From NCBI GenBank assembly GCA_039000515.1, contig JBCFYV010000001.1, positions 54,058,410 to 54,122,409 on the forward strand: DNA of 64,000 nucleotides. Reading direction: 5' to 3'. The stretch comes from Timema cristinae. Taxonomy: Eukaryota > Arthropoda > Insecta > Phasmatodea > Timematidae. Each line of letters begins with the position of its first letter. Position 1 is the first letter of the stretch. This document shows, one piece after another, positions 45,841 through 59,368 of this stretch. The notes under the pieces are model-generated. The model had not been told where the DNA came from. It ran no database searches and saw only the letters and a program-made list of their open reading frames with translations. The position numbers and the translations under genes are program-made.

Positions 45841-48448
45841 GAGTTTTATTATATATTATTGTGTGGAGATTTTGATTTTACTGAGTAGTAGCCTATAAAC
45901 GATAAGAATACCAAATAATTAATTTTTTATAAGGTTTGCCTGTCTTTTTGTTGCCAGTAAATATAAAAAGTACTCGAAGAATCTAAATAGGACTTCATAT
46001 GTTGCACTCCATATTTTTCATGGAATATCGTAAGCTTTCTACCATCGTGCTATCGCACGTGGTATGAGTTGGGGTGTGGAGGGGGAAAAGGGTGGGTGAT
46101 ATAATGTTTCTTTTTGAACCTTCGTACGGATATAAATCACTCCTCTAGATTAGGTTTCATTTTTTTTCTAGCATTTGAAGTTGTCGAATGTGTTGCTGTA
46201 TTTTTTTAATGCAAGTAAAGCAGTGAGAAAATGCCAGCTCTTGGTAAAAAATACGTTGGTTTATAATTAAACTAACTGATTAAAATCTAACTTAAATCGA
46301 TTATTTTTTTAAATATATAAATAAATTAGCCTAGCCTTTTTGCTCTACTAAATAAGGTCTTAAAACTACTTCACATTATGGATAACTTGAAATACAGCTT
46401 TGATTAAACCAAATCGTTTGATATTTCTAATTTATGTTTAATTATATTTACAATCGTAGTTATCGACGCTAAAATCAAAGACAATTCCTTAATAACAAAT
46501 AAGTCCGACTACCAAATGGAATTTCAAACAGAAACAGAAGATATTTTCTGTCTGTTGTGTTAATACCGACCTAAATTGGCTAGAGCCTCTATCGCATTCT
46601 CATTAACTGATACGTCTCAATTCAAGGGTTGGCTATGCATACATAACACATACACATTTAATGTCAAATCAACTTTACGCATTGTAAACTATTCCCTATT
46701 CATTATGTTTCGATAATGAAGGCTATCATTAAAATTAATGTGTTTCAACTTATTGCGCATTGCATACTATGTGCGTTATGTTGATCACTATACCAACATT
46801 AATTTTGTCTCTGTTCCAACAAATGTTCTTATTATTACCAAGGACATATTTTTATACTTATTAACTGATATGTGTGACAACCACCTGAAAGGCTATATCA
46901 TCCTACTGCGATATTTATTGAGATTTAAAGTCCTTATCCTTAAAAAACCCCATTAAATCAATCTTATATTATCTTCTAATTTTCCTTTGTGATCTTGTTT
47001 AAAAAAATTACATTATTTGTTTAGCGAAAAATTGAGATATGCTTCATACCATTTACATTCATCTAATAAATACGATTAATCACTAAACTTCCTTGAAAAC
47101 GATTCCTTTTTTAAACGATTGTTTTTCAAACTTGAATTTAAGGTTTTTAATGCCTGATACATTATGTCTAATTTGACGTGAGGTTTTGGATCTCAAGTGA
47201 CTTAACATTTTATGTTATTACCATGAAAAACTTATAGCTGTAAGTATTTAGGAAAGGCTATATCTTCTCTCCTATATCCTTTATCTTCATAACAGAACAG
47301 CGACCGTTTGATTAACTCGTCATTGAAAATGTGTCCATTTTATATTTTTCAATACAACTATTTTAAATATAGCTGGATACAAATTATGTGTGTTTTTGTT
47401 TTACAGTAGGCGCTCTCTTAGTATCTTTCATCTTCATTTTATGGTGAACAATATTTCCACATAACAAACCACACTTTAAATTGAAACAGATGAACGTCTG
47501 CAAGGAGTTTCAACGCTCCATAAAAAGAGCCAGTGAAATAAAAAGTGATACCATGAGCTTCGTTCCACTTTTTTCTTGACATGAGTAAGTGTTTCCAAAT
47601 AATGTTGGCATTTCTAGTCCATGGATGTTCAATGCTTCCATTTCTTTAGGCAAGTAATTTTTATAAAGTCCAGTAGAGAAACTTCCGAACATTTTGCCTT
47701 CAATTCAGTGCTACATTGAAGGTCAAGTTAGTTCTATATGGAAATTGGGTGATGCAAAAACAGAAAAGTTGATATTCTTGGTGGTGGATACCCTAACAAA
47801 ATTTTAAATTTGGTCGGCCTATCGTGGGTCGCCGGTTGTGCACAGCTGCTTTAAACCATGCGGTCACCGAAGCGGGTGTAAATTTATTTAATAGTAGCGT
47901 TACCATTAAATTAGCATACATCCGATAACCAAGTAGTGTGTGTTATTTGTCACTCGCCTAGCGCAACAAGGGCATAAGTGTTGTGGTAAATACACTAAAT
48001 CGGAGTTTACTCTCGGCTTCGCTCGCATTGAAGTTAAGTTATAGTACTTTTATCCAATGAAACATCTACACAAGCAAGTACTCAATTTCAGACACGTGCT
48101 ATGAGGTGAGGATTTCTATACATTAAAGTGAAAGAGAGAAAGCATGTAAAATACATCTATGGTCACTCGGAGTATTTTATTAATAAGATGATGACGAGTC
48201 ATTATTTAACTATGTTCAAAATAATTTTAAAAACCTTTAAATACACAGTAGTAAAAGTTTAAAACATAACAAGTAGTTACAAAATAATAAAAACACATTT
48301 AAATACACTTTAGAAAGGTTCACACACTATAAACAGCCATACAAATAATTTAGAATACATTCATTACATCACAATAGTTCCTCTCAATAATTAATTCTGA
48401 AGTTATATAGTAAGACAATATTAGAACACAGGCTGCACGGTATTATGA
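45841..48448. other. Intronic stretch with a possible hAT remnant
   Basis: A minus-strand open frame near 47540-47692 contains LFGNTYSCQEK, which resembles the FGSTY.CEQ.FS motif of the hAT C-terminal dimerisation region. This is a weak match. A SINE-B2 head remnant lies near 47850-47878. Nothing else recognised. Confidence 0.4.
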
Positions 48449-48668
48449 GCTAGTCTCGTGTCAAACAAGACTGCCGAAGATGGGGAGATCGGGGTTAAAT
48501 CCCGGTAGGGTGCATTGATAATGGTTTTCCTTAAATGGTTCCTCCCTCTTTCTCCACGCAAATTTGAGTGCACTTCCTCTAAATTACACCTATATCATCC
48601 CTAACCCATTAGCGTAATGAGTACATAGGCGTATAGCCCAAACGGGTAGTAAGACACGATGTTATAAA
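48449..48668 (+). mobile_element. SINE-B (B2 head)
   Basis: GACTGCCGAAGATGGGGAGA, box B-like GGTTAAATCCC, body, tail CAAACGGGTAGTAAGACAC. Confidence 0.82.
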
Positions 48669-49178
48669 ATATATATTACTGTGAATGTGCTGAAATCATT
48701 ATATAATTATAAAATAACCGAAATTGATGGTTTATTTAACAAATAATATAATTTATCTAAATTTACCAATGATTTTATTAATTTCTCAATGAAGTCTGGT
48801 TAAAGTATGAAACATGAACTCTATCATCTACATTTACGAGTGATTTTTTTTTTTTAATATCGTGTGTATCTGGATAAAAATATAGAACATACATCCAAAC
48901 CAACCTAATATAACCTAACCTAAGCTTAAAGAAACTAGTCTAAGCTTGTAGAAATTAACCTAACTTAGTTTAGGCAACTAACCTGACCAAACCTATTCTT
49001 GACGTGACTTATTAACATTCACTAGTGGTTGATGGTAATTTTGTAAAATGTTGGGCGAATAGGGCCTATGTGAAATAGTAAATAAATGTTTTACACTCTC
49101 CAAGTGAACCAGTGGCTTTGTAGCATCACCAGCGACTTAACAAAATTATCACATTCAGCACATTCACAGTAGCATAAC
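48669..49178. other. Intronic stretch, nothing recognised
   Basis: Contains several CTAACCTAA-like pentamer runs near 48910-48980, too irregular to be telomeric. Confidence 0.45.
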
Positions 49179-49190
49179 AAATAGAATACA

Positions 49191-49439
<249 letters not shown>

Positions 49440-49451
49440 AAATAGAATACA

Positions 49452-50230
49452 TAAACTGAACATGATTAATGCGTTTTGATATGTGATACATTTTGACGAA
49501 CACTGCTACCGAGAAATGCATAATTATAGGTATTTATAGTATATTATATAATATATTACTATAGTATTTGCACTAAGGATCTAAATATACACCATATGCA
49601 TATATAGTATTTAATATAATATAATTATATATACAATTTAGATGTATGCGATGGATATACAAATTATATATAATATCTATACATACTTTATAATAATATA
49701 CTTTTAACCGTTTATGGCACTGTAACGTGACACAGCGCGCGGGAAAGAGAGAGAGAGACGGCGCGGCGTAAGGGCCAATCATATCGCTCTAAATGAGTGC
49801 TGCTCTGTACTGGGTTAGGAAATGTTAATACGCGCCCCGGACCCTAGTACAGAAGTCTGACACCTTACCCCTAGACCACCACGCCACCCTTAAAAACCTT
49901 AAAAAATTTCAAGAAGCAATAAAAAGTAAAGTTTCCCTTAATCTGAGAGATTAACTCAAAATATATAAAGAGACCTTGAAGTATCCCATTTAAAATCAAG
50001 TTTAAACAAAATCGATCAAACCGTGTCAGGACAGTCGGAATCTTTTGGGTTCAGGGGTACATAAAACGTCAAGATAACTCGAGGTTGAAAATGTTCACGA
50101 TAGCAATACATTCTCTATATGATAAAGAAAAAAAAATCAGGTTGTCCAATCTATGTCGTCGTGTGCATCCCCTATCGGTCATGTGGCTTGTTGTGTAGAG
50201 ATGCTGAGTTGATATAGAATCTAGACGTGT
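49452..50230. other. Intronic stretch with a SINE-A head remnant
   Basis: Minus strand 49847-49888 carries only the box A part of the SINE-A head (GTGGTCTAGGGGTAAGGTG). A (GA)n patch lies near 49745-49757. Otherwise nothing recognised. Confidence 0.5.
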
Positions 50231-50234
50231 TTAA

Positions 50235-50624
50235 GGTTGAGGGGAGGGGAACCGAGAAAAGGGAAGTGATTTGAAATTTTTTTATAGCAACACTTTTTTT
50301 TCCAAAATAAATCAAATATTTCTCCAGTAGAAACATAAAGTTTAATTTTCTCCACGTGGTGATATCTACAGTTTTTTAATATCTTTCATGAGCATAGCGG
50401 CATTAGATTACAAACATTTTAAATGAAGAGAAAAAGTTGTCATTAAATTACAGGACATTCTTGACAGATATTCAAGAACGTTTGATACCATTATGTGAAA
50501 AAATATTATTCTATATGTTTCTCCTGGATAATTATTTGATTAATTTTGGTCTCTTTTTTTGTTGTTGTTGCTATAACAACTCCAAAAACACTTGCCTTTT
50601 CTCGCAGTCCCCTTCGACCCCACC
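50235..50624. mobile_element. Long-TIR MITE, copy 2
   Basis: Flanked by TTAA on both sides (50231-50234 and 50625-50628). Terminal inverted repeats of about 55 bases include CGAGAAAAGG-AAGTG at the left and CACTTGCCTTTTCTCG at the right. Shares internal words with copy 1. TTAA duplication suggests piggyBac- or Sola3-type mobilisation; I cannot decide. Confidence 0.82.
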
Positions 50625-50628
50625 TTAA

Positions 50629-51064
50629 GAAGATGAGTTTTTTCCTCCGGCCCTTTCTACTTGTCGAGATGAGATCACAGTAATCGGATTGGTTTTTTCT
50701 CTCAGGATTAAAGCATCACCTCTTCTGCTCCGCATCATTTGAAGGAGCTTTCATTCACATGCCTCTTGGCTGAAGGGATGCTCTCTCTCAGCTCAGTTTA
50801 CAGGAAGATCCAACACACTCAAACACGCACGTCTGCTCTCTTTCCCCCAAACATCCGTCGAGCTGTCTAGCTATAAAAATGTTCAAGAGAAATATTATAT
50901 TGATATGTTGAAAGAGGAGAAACGGGAGAAACTTTATAATAGCGTCTTTACTCGACAGAAGAAGTGAACAAATTCATTTGGAGGACACATCGAAAAAAGT
51001 GGGGCAAGTCACGATACACACATTTTTCAGGAGAAATTTTTTATATTTGAAACTATACAGCAAT
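50629..51064. other. Intronic stretch, nothing recognised
   Basis: A moderately GC-rich patch at 50690-50870 has CTATAAAAATG at its end but no supportable exon. Confidence 0.4.
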
Positions 51065-51243
51065 ACCCCAGAATATCGAGCGTCAAAAACGGGTGTACTG
51101 AGGGTGTTTTTACAAAATGGGTTTCCACTATTTCCACCCAAATGTGGGTACGCATATTATAAATATAACCTGCCCATTACCTAAAGTCATTGCCGTAATT
51201 ATACATAAGCGGATAGACTGAACAGGTAGTAAGACGCGAAGCA
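51065..51243 (+). mobile_element. SINE-B, head truncated
   Basis: Begins after box B at CGGGTGTACTGAGGGTG and ends GAACAGGTAGTAAGACGCGA. Confidence 0.8.
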
Positions 51244-51872
51244 AACTTTAAATAAGACATTTAACCATAATTTAAAGTGCGTTAGAAAAGTTATAGTAAT
51301 TGTCTAACAAATGGCAGAATTAGCTCCATTTAAGTTAAAACGGGACTTTCCAACTTTTTTCTCGTTACCCTTCGTTTTATTGTGGTTGTTCGATGTAGGC
51401 GGTAGATCTAACACCTGATTTTTATAAAGTAGCGACCATCAACAATGATTAAAATTGACTAAAATTTGATATTATGGAAAAATGTCTTTTAATTGCTTTA
51501 TCACTAGCTCCTGCCCACAGCGTCCTTACTTACGTTAATGTCGGTTTTTTATAACATGTTCATAAAAACAATAATGTTTATAAGCCCATAGTTTTTAATT
51601 TGTCCTTTAGAGAATAAATAACGAAACGTATTATGTAGAGATTACCAAGATGAAAAGTTTGGAGTTGATAAAAGATGTGTTTTCAGAATACAAAGAACCC
51701 AATGTATTGTAACTATTTATGTCTTAAGAAATGCCACATATAATGTTTGAAATAAAGTAACACCGTTTAAGTAACGTCCTCTTTATAAACGACCTTAGTG
51801 GATTTTATCAGGAGCGAGGGGTTACAGGTTGCTAGAACTATCACGGAACACACCACGTTTAGTAGTACATGT
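51244..51872. other. Intronic stretch before the large array
   Basis: AT-rich, nothing recognised. Confidence 0.5.
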
Positions 51873-54800
51873 GAGAAACACTTGCCACGGAGATCAACAC
51901 CTGCCACCTTCTGGGTTTGTCCTTGTGAGAAACGATTGCCACGGAGATCAACACCTGCCACCTTCTGGGTTTGTCCTTGTGAGAAACGATTGCCACGGAG
52001 ATCAACACCTGCCACCTTCTGGGTTTGTCCTTGTGAGAAACACTTGCCACGGAGATCAACACCTGCCACCTTCTGGGTTTGTCCTTGTGAGAAACGATTG
52101 CCACGGAGATCAACACCTGCCACCTTCTGGGTTTGTCCTTGTGAGAAACACTTGCCACGGAGATCAACACCTGCCACCTTCTGGGTTTGTCCTTGTGAGA
52201 AACACTTGCCACGGAGATCAACACCTGCCACCTTCTGGGTTTGTCCTTGTGAGAAACACTTGCCACGGAAATTAACACCTGCCACCTTCTGGGTTTGTCC
52301 TTGTGAGAAACACTTGCCACGGAAATCAACACCTGCCACCTTCTGGGTTTGTCCTTGTGAGAAACACTTGCCACGGAGATCAACACCTGCCACCTTCTGG
52401 GTTTGTCCTTGTGAGAAACACTTGCCACGGAAATCAACACCTGCCACCTTCTGGGTTTGTCCTTGTGAGAAACACTTGCCACGGAGATCAACACCTGCCA
52501 CCTTCTGGGTTTGTCCTTGTGAGAAACGATTGCCATGGAGATCAACACCTGCCACCTTCTGGGTTTGTCCTTGTGAGAAACGATTGCCACGGAGATCAAA
52601 ACCTGCCACCTTCTGGGTTTGTCCTTGTGAGAAACGATTGCCACGGAGATCAAACACCTGCCACCTTCTGGGTTTGTCCTTGTGAGAAACGATTGCCACG
52701 GAGATCAACACCTGCCACCTTCTGGGTTTGTCCTTGTGAGAAACACTTGCCACGGAGATCAACACCTGCCACCTTCTGGGTTTGTCCTTGTGAGAAACAC
52801 TTGCCACGGAGATCAACACCTGCCACCTTCTGGGTTTGTCCTTGTGAGAAACACTTGCCACGGAGATCAACACCTGCCACCTTTGGGTTTGTCCTTGTGA
52901 GAAACACTTGCCACGGAGATCAACACCTGCCACCTTCTGGGTTTGTCCTTGTGAGAAACACTTGCCACGCGGAGAATCAACACACCTGCCACCTTCTGGG
53001 TTTGTCCTTGTGAGAAACACTTGCCACGGAGATCAACACCTGCCACCTTCTGGGTTTGTCCTTGTGAGAAACACTTGCCACGGAGATCAACACCTGCCAC
53101 CTTCTGGGTTTGTCCTTGTGAGAAACACTTGCCACGGAGATCAACACCTGCCACCTTCTGGGTTTGTCCTTGTGAGAAACGATTGCCACGGAGATCAACA
53201 CCTGCCACCTTCTGGGTTTGTCCTTGTGAGAAACACTTGCCACGGAGATCAACACCTGCCACCTTCTGGGTTTGTCCTTGTGTGAAACACTTGCCACGGA
53301 GATCAACACCTGCCACCTTCTGGTTTGTCCTTGTGAGAAACGATTGCCATGGAGATCAACACCTGCCACCTTCTGGGTTTGTCCTTGTGAGAAACACTTG
53401 CCACGGAGATCAACACCTGCCACCTTCTGGGTTTGTCCTTGTGAGAAACGATTGCCACGGAGATCAACACCTGCCACCTTCTGGGTTTGTCCTTGTGAGA
53501 AACACTTGCCACGGAGATCAACAACCTGCCACCTTCTGGGTTTGTCCTTGTGAGAAACACTTGCCACGGAGATCAACACCTGCCACCTTCTGGTTTGTCC
53601 TTGTGAGAAACACTTGCCACGGAGATCAACACCTGCCACCTTCTGGGTTTGTCCTTGTGAGAAACACTGGCCACGGAGATCAACACCTGCCACCTTCTGG
53701 GTTTGTCCTTGTGAGAAACGATTGCCATGGAGATCAACACCTGCCACCTTCTGGGTTTGTCCTTGTGAGAAACGATTGCCATGGAGATCAACACCTGCCT
53801 CCTTCTGGGTTTGTCCTTGTGAGAAACACTTGCCACGGAGATCAACACCTGCCAGCTTCTGGGTTTGTCCTTGTGAGAAACACTTGCCACGGAAATCAAC
53901 ACCTGCCACCTTCTGGGTTTGTCCTTGTGAGAAACACTTGCCACGGAGATCAACACCTGCCACCTTCTGGGTTTGTCCTTGTGAGAAACGATTGCCATGG
54001 AGATCAACACCTGCCACCGTCTGGGTTTGTCCTTGTGAGAAACGATTGCTCTGGAGATCAACACCTGCCACCTTCTGGGTTTGTCCTTGTGAGAAACACT
54101 TTCCACGGAGATCAACACCTGCCACCTTCTGGGTTTGTCCTTGTGAGAAACACTTTCCACGGAGATCAACACCTGCCACCTTCTGGGTTTGTCCTTGTGA
54201 GAAACACTTGCCACGGAGATCAACACCTGCCACCTTCTGGGTTTGTCCTTGTGAGAAACGATTGCCACGGAGATCAACACCTGCCACCTTCTGGGTTTGT
54301 CCTTGTGAGAAACACTTGCCACGGAGATCAACACCTGCCACCTTCTGGGTTTGTCCTTGTGAGAAACGATTGCCATGGAGATCAACACCTGCCACCTTCT
54401 GTGTTTGTCCTTGTGAGAAACACTTGCCACGGAGATCAACACCTGCCACCTTCTGGGTTTGTCCTTGTGAGAAACGATTGCCATGGAGATCAACACCTGC
54501 CACCTTCTGGGTTTGTCCTTGTGAGAAACGATTGCCATGGAGATCAACACCTGCCACCTTCTGGGTTTGTCCTTGTGAGAAACGATTGCCATGGAGATCA
54601 ACACCTTCCACCTTCTGGGTTTGTCCTTGTGAGAAACACTTGCCACGGAAATCAACACCTGCCACCTTCTGGGTTTGTCCTTGTGAGAAACGATTGCCAT
54701 GGAGATCAACACCTGCCACCTTCTGGGTTTGTCCTTGTGAGAAACACTTGCCTCGGAGATCAACTCCTGCCACCTTCTGGGTTTGTCCTTGTGAGAAACG

Positions 54801-55116
54801 ATTGCCACGGAGATCAACACCTGCCACCTTCTGGGTTTGTCCTTGTGAGAAACACTTGCCACGGAGATCAACACCTGCCACCTTCTGGGTTTGTCCTTGT
54901 GAGAAACACTTGTCACGCAGATCAACACCTGCCACCTTCTGGGTTTGTCCTTGTGCGAAACACTTGCCACAGAGATCAACACCTGCCACCTTCTGGGTTT
55001 GTCCTTGTGAGAAACGATTGCCACGGAGATCAACACCTGCCACCTTCTGGGTTTGTCCTTGTGAGAAACACTTGCCACGGAGATCAACACCTGCCACCTT
55101 CTGGGTTTGTCCTTGC
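51873..55116. repeat. 54-bp minisatellite, about 60 copies
   Basis: Unit of 54 bases: GAGAAACACTTGCCACGG, AGATCAACACCTGCCACC, TTCTGGGTTTGTCCTTGT. Because 54 is 18 codons and the unit lacks stops in four of six frames, long open frames exist on both strands (for example 18-residue repeats such as GKCFSQGQTQKVAGVDLR). Two main unit types alternate irregularly: AAACACTTGCCACGG and AAACGATTGCCAYGG. Rare indels (near 52640, 52880, 52970, 53322, 53520, 53592) break the frames. No start, splice or codon-level signs of a gene are convincing; I call it satellite DNA. Confidence 0.95.
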
Positions 55117-55378
55117 GCTGTGTTGATGCTCATCGCATAGCAAACCTTGATAGGAAATTGCGTGCATTAAAAATGAAAGGGCTGGTCTGATGATATCATG
55201 GGTATTCTTGGTATCAAGACCCATTTTCCCGTAGTGCGACCTGTCATGACAGTCGCCTCTATGATAAAGTATTGCAGGTTGTTTCCCTGTAAAAGGTCCC
55301 ATTACACTGTTTAGGTGGACTAAAATTATGGCTATTGAAATTTTAATTGAAAGGCATTAATGGGCAACCCGAATAGAA
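55117..55378. other. Spacer between array and hAT element
   Basis: No gene recognised. The last 8 bases (55371-55378, GAATAGAA) are the left target duplication of the hAT element. Confidence 0.5.
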
Positions 55379-56194
55379 CAATGGCGGCTCGTAACTAAAA
55401 TTAGTGGTGGTGTTGCTCCAGAAAATGTTTAGCCTTTGTTTTAAATTTTGTAAAAGGAAAAAAACGTGTAAAAAGAAAATTTATTCAGGAACTTCATAAA
55501 ATCTTAACAAAAAAACATTTTTTACTTTCCTTAACTTAAATTCAGTTCAAGCGTGATCTATTCATTTAAAAATAAAATCCATTTTTCTTTTTTTAATTTG
55601 CGCAAAAAGTTCAATAATTTTTCCTTGATCTCCGGATGACAATCGAAGAAATTTTTCTCTATTGAAACTACTGCAAGCGTATTTAATCTTTCTGTTAAAT
55701 AAAATAATCGAAAAAAAATGAATCAAATAGAATAGCTGGAAGCAGAATAATAATCTAACTCTACACTCTTCTACACTTTATCACATTCAAGATTATGGCA
55801 CACGGTTTCTAAGCACAACACACACTGAGTAAAATAAAACTTCCTTCCACCATCACGCCAGAGCCAGTACTGCGAGAGCAACAGTGCTCTCTCTATCTGG
55901 CAGTCCCATCTTCCTCTCCACCCCCTCCTATGTACGCATGCACACAACAGTCAAACACCACGTCGCTGACACTGTGAAGCATACAGTTCCACACAAAGAT
56001 TTTTGTATATTTTTCATAAATTGGGGGATGGCTACTGAAGTACTGGCATTAAGCTTAAGAAATATATATTGTACTACAAGAATAAAGAAAGAATTAAAGA
56101 AAAAAAGAACTCATTATATTAAATGTTATCGATAATATAAAGTGGAAATAGGGGGTGCTGCAGTTTCACAGTGCCTATACACGAGCCTCCACTG
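55379..56194 (-). mobile_element. hAT-family deletion derivative
   Basis: 816 bases with ends CAATGGCGGCTCGT and ACGAGCCTCCACTG, imperfect inverted repeats, flanked by a perfect 8-bp duplication GAATAGAA (55371-55378 and 56195-56202). CA..TG termini plus an 8-bp duplication are diagnostic of hAT. A remnant of the transposase C-terminus remains inside. Confidence 0.92.
55558..55710 (-). pseudogene. hAT transposase C-terminal remnant
   Basis: The minus strand reads FYLTERLNTLAVVSIEKNFF and continues to a stop at 55558. ERLN.LA..SIEK is the C-terminal dimerisation helix of hAT transposases related to ZMYM/SCAND3-type elements. The rest of the gene is deleted. Confidence 0.8.
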
Positions 56195-56202
56195 GAATAG
56201 AA

Positions 56203-57309
56203 TAAGGGAATTTATTAATTAGACAGGGTAGTGCCTATTGATCTGTAAGTGTGGAATGGCGCTTTTAACTGGTCTAAAACACATTATTCTATTTTATTAG
56301 CAGATTCATTTTTGGGGCAAGATTATCTTGCTTCTGTAACCATGAATTAGGCTTGTTTTTTAGAAGACATGTATCGGGATAAATAAAATGGACTATTTCC
56401 TGAATATCCTTGACCACAACAATTGTGAGCTATCCAAAGGTGGCCTTGCTTTCGCGCTCTTCAAAGACTCCATTTCCGAGTTTCAACCATTAATCAACAA
56501 ATAAGTCTAGATTTGTCTTTGCACAGGTGGATGTTTGTTGGCAGGGAAAGATTCACAACTTTTAGGTAAATGTAGGATCTTTTCAGGCAGGCATTGACCT
56601 CATCAGCTCTAGTCTCTCCCGGGATCACCAGTAGAAATTGTAGTAGATCTTCTGAGAGCATTACGGGGAGGCCTCATATGATCACATTGTTTCTTCTGAG
56701 ATATCTCAAGAATTTTGTAGGATTTTCGATTGAGATTATATGAAACATTGATTGTACTTAGATTCCATGATATAAGATATAATTTTTACAGTAATTTTTA
56801 TTTGATACTTTGCTCCGATATGTTGCACATGTCAATTTGGACGTTATAAAAATACAAAGGTAGTTTAAATGTATCATTTGCTGTTCTACTCCCTTCTAAG
56901 AAATTAGCGGTTATACACAATGAAACCACTGCAAAGGCAACACATCCTTCAAACCTTAGCTTAGCCAAGAACAGGCTTATTAACTTCGGGCGCATCTTAA
57001 AAGAACACTTAGGCTATTTTGAAACGTGTGAACTATGAAAGAATTAACTAATGAGTGTGTATATCGATTGAGAAGTTCTGATGATTGCGTATGTAAGAAT
57101 TTTTAAATTTTGGTGGCAGTGGTATAATATATATATATATATATATATTTTTTTTCAATCTTAGGTCAACATAATTCCTAGATTTATGTTTTCATGTTTA
57201 TCAAGAAAGAAATGATAAATTGGTTTTCAGTGGGATGGATCTGTTCCTTTAGATATTCTTATTGTCTGTTTGAGCTATCCATAAATTTATACTATTGTGA
57301 TATGGACAG
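56203..57309. other. Intronic stretch with a (TA)n run
   Basis: (TA)n at about 57126-57148. Nothing else recognised. Confidence 0.45.
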
Positions 57310-57478
57310 TGAAAGGTAAATTGTAAAGAAAATGTACCCGAATTTTCGTGGAGACAAGAGGGTGAAACTATTTAGGAAAGAAACACACCTTATATACACC
57401 CAAGCGGAACTCTAGCCCCCCTCAACGGCAGTTAAATATAATTCAAGAGTTATTCGCGTTACCACCTAGGCAGGTTGA
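57310..57478 (-). mobile_element. SINE-B fragment, tail lost
   Basis: Minus strand head CCTGCCTAGGTGGTAACGCG and body to TACATTTTC; box B degenerate. Confidence 0.65.
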
Positions 57479-57719
57479 TAATACAATCCAATTTTCACAG
57501 GAAGGGCTTTATCTGCCAGCTATAAAAGCTACAAGATCTACTTCCACGTATTCCTACGTCAAGTCATGTGATTTACAGCTGTCACTTTTGATATATATAT
57601 CTAATCAATATCTATAAAATAACAATAATTCTACAGTAAAGCAATCAATGTTGGTCTAAAAAAAAAAAAGCTCGTATTTTCTTAAAGGCCCTTTCAATGA
57701 AAACGGGACTATACATACC

Positions 57720-58060
57720 TAAGTAGAGAATCGGCACAAAATGTGTTCCCTCCAGAGTGACCGATGTGTGGCGAGTTCATCGTTGACATAATGTGTCATG
57801 TATGTAGGTCAGCTCTGTCTGTGTGTTTGTTGACTCGGCCCGCGCATCTCCTACACCGTTACGAGTTGTCCGAATGTTTTTTTGGCACTGGCGCATGTTT
57901 ACATCGGCAAGTGCGCTCTTCAGCAGGGCTACAAGTGTACAAGGTGACCGGACACTTGGGACCCCGGCCAGCGCTCTTTAGGGACCGTTTTCACTTCGCC
58001 TCATCTCCCGATACACACAAGTTTAGTTTTACTCTTTTTTAGAGGAGTTGCGTGCGAATG
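57720..58060 (+). other. GC-richer block with an unassigned open frame
   Basis: A plus-strand frame at 57764-58042 (92 codons) sits in sequence near 50% GC. I do not recognise the product in any frame and see no convincing splice pair. Confidence 0.3.
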
Positions 58061-58174
58061 CACTTAAGGCCAGTTTCTTACTCATACTTAACAATGATTT
58101 ACCACACGTCCTATTTTCCCCGCACATGTCCTCTTTTTAAGGTGTAAAATACAGGTCCGGCTGTTGTTTTTTAA

Positions 58175-58310
58175 AATACAAAAGTACGGAATGATCGAGG
58201 TTCTGATTACGGCCGGATGTACCGCGGGATGTTTTTTCTAAAGGTTTTCTTACTCTTTTGCCTCGAAAATTAAGAGTATGCATCACATACCCATCATCTT
58301 TGTGATACAG
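58175..58310 (+). mobile_element. SINE-B fragment
   Basis: GATCGAGGTTCTGATTACGG resembles box B, followed by GTTTTTTCTAAAGGTTTTC. A separate body fragment lies at about 58725-58790. Confidence 0.5.
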
Positions 58311-58798
58311 TTTGCTAGAAATAGTAAATTTACACTAACACTGTTGTAATCGGATCATTTCTGAATACATATTAATGGATATAAAGAGTTAATAGAAGTT
58401 CCTAATACTGAACAATGTTGAAATATTAAATAATATTTGGATAAAAACTGCGTTGAAAAGCGCGCTTTTGGCCATTTTATAATGGCTTCACAAATAAGCA
58501 CTAATCACAAATCTTAATCCTGTCTTAATAGGGACACAGTGTAGTTATTAACAAGTAACTTTGTATCTTTGTCCCCCATCGTCAACGCGTAAAATTTTGA
58601 GTACTCATTCAAATACGAAAGTACTGCACACATTTCTGACATATCGTAGGTCTTTTCTTTTCACTTTAACTCCCATAATACCTCGCACGAGCAGGGATCT
58701 GAGTTGGGCCTGCTGTGACGCACGCGCTTAAGGACACACTTTCTCTAAATTCAATCATCCTTACTCCTACTCCACTAACGTAAATAATATATAAATGG

Positions 58799-59050
58799 CC
58801 CACTTCGGTGGCTGCATGGTCTAAGGTGTTACTCTTGCACGAGACTAGACTGCTGATGATGGGGAGATTGTGGTTCGATCCCGGTCGGGTGTACTGAGAG
58901 TGGTTTTTCCTAAATGTTTTCCCACCCTCTTTCTTCACGCCACTGCGAGTACACTTCTTTTTAAATTCAATCTTCCTCATCCTTAACCCATTAGCGTAAT
59001 TAGTACAAAAGCCTATAGCTAAAATGAGTAGTAGAATGCGATGTTGTATA
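58799..59050 (+). mobile_element. SINE-B2, full length
   Basis: Head CCACTTCGGTGGCTGCATGG and TCTAAGGTG (box A), box B GGTTCGATCCC, GGTCGGGTGTACTGAG, body, tail AATGAGTAGTAGAATGCGAT. A good reference for the B2 head. Confidence 0.9.
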
Positions 59051-59257
59051 TATAATGAGTAGTGAGGCTCGGTGATGAATAAAATATTGTGCAGTTGCTA
59101 CATGTGTGCGTTATCAGAAGATTCAGGGGGTGGATCCCCCTTTAACACAAAATAATTAACTTAATTTCTGTGCTTTAATAATTTGTTCTAACATTATAAT
59201 TGAACTACTAATGTTTATGAAAATACCACGATTACAGTTTACTTCCAATATTGACAG

Positions 59258-59294
59258 CTTAAGTAGCCGAATGGCTTGGGGCGTTAATCTCACA

Positions 59295-59368
<74 letters not shown>

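Noticed and set aside
51767..55140. Very long open frames (up to about 700 codons) on both strands
   Set aside because: They arise from the 54-bp satellite, whose length is a multiple of three. Opposite-strand and overlapping frames are equally open, and indels break them without any sign of selection.
57880..57945. Possible C1-type zinc finger exon (KCALQQGYKCTR)
   Set aside because: The spacing of further Cys and His residues needed for a C1 domain is not present and the putative donor is weak.
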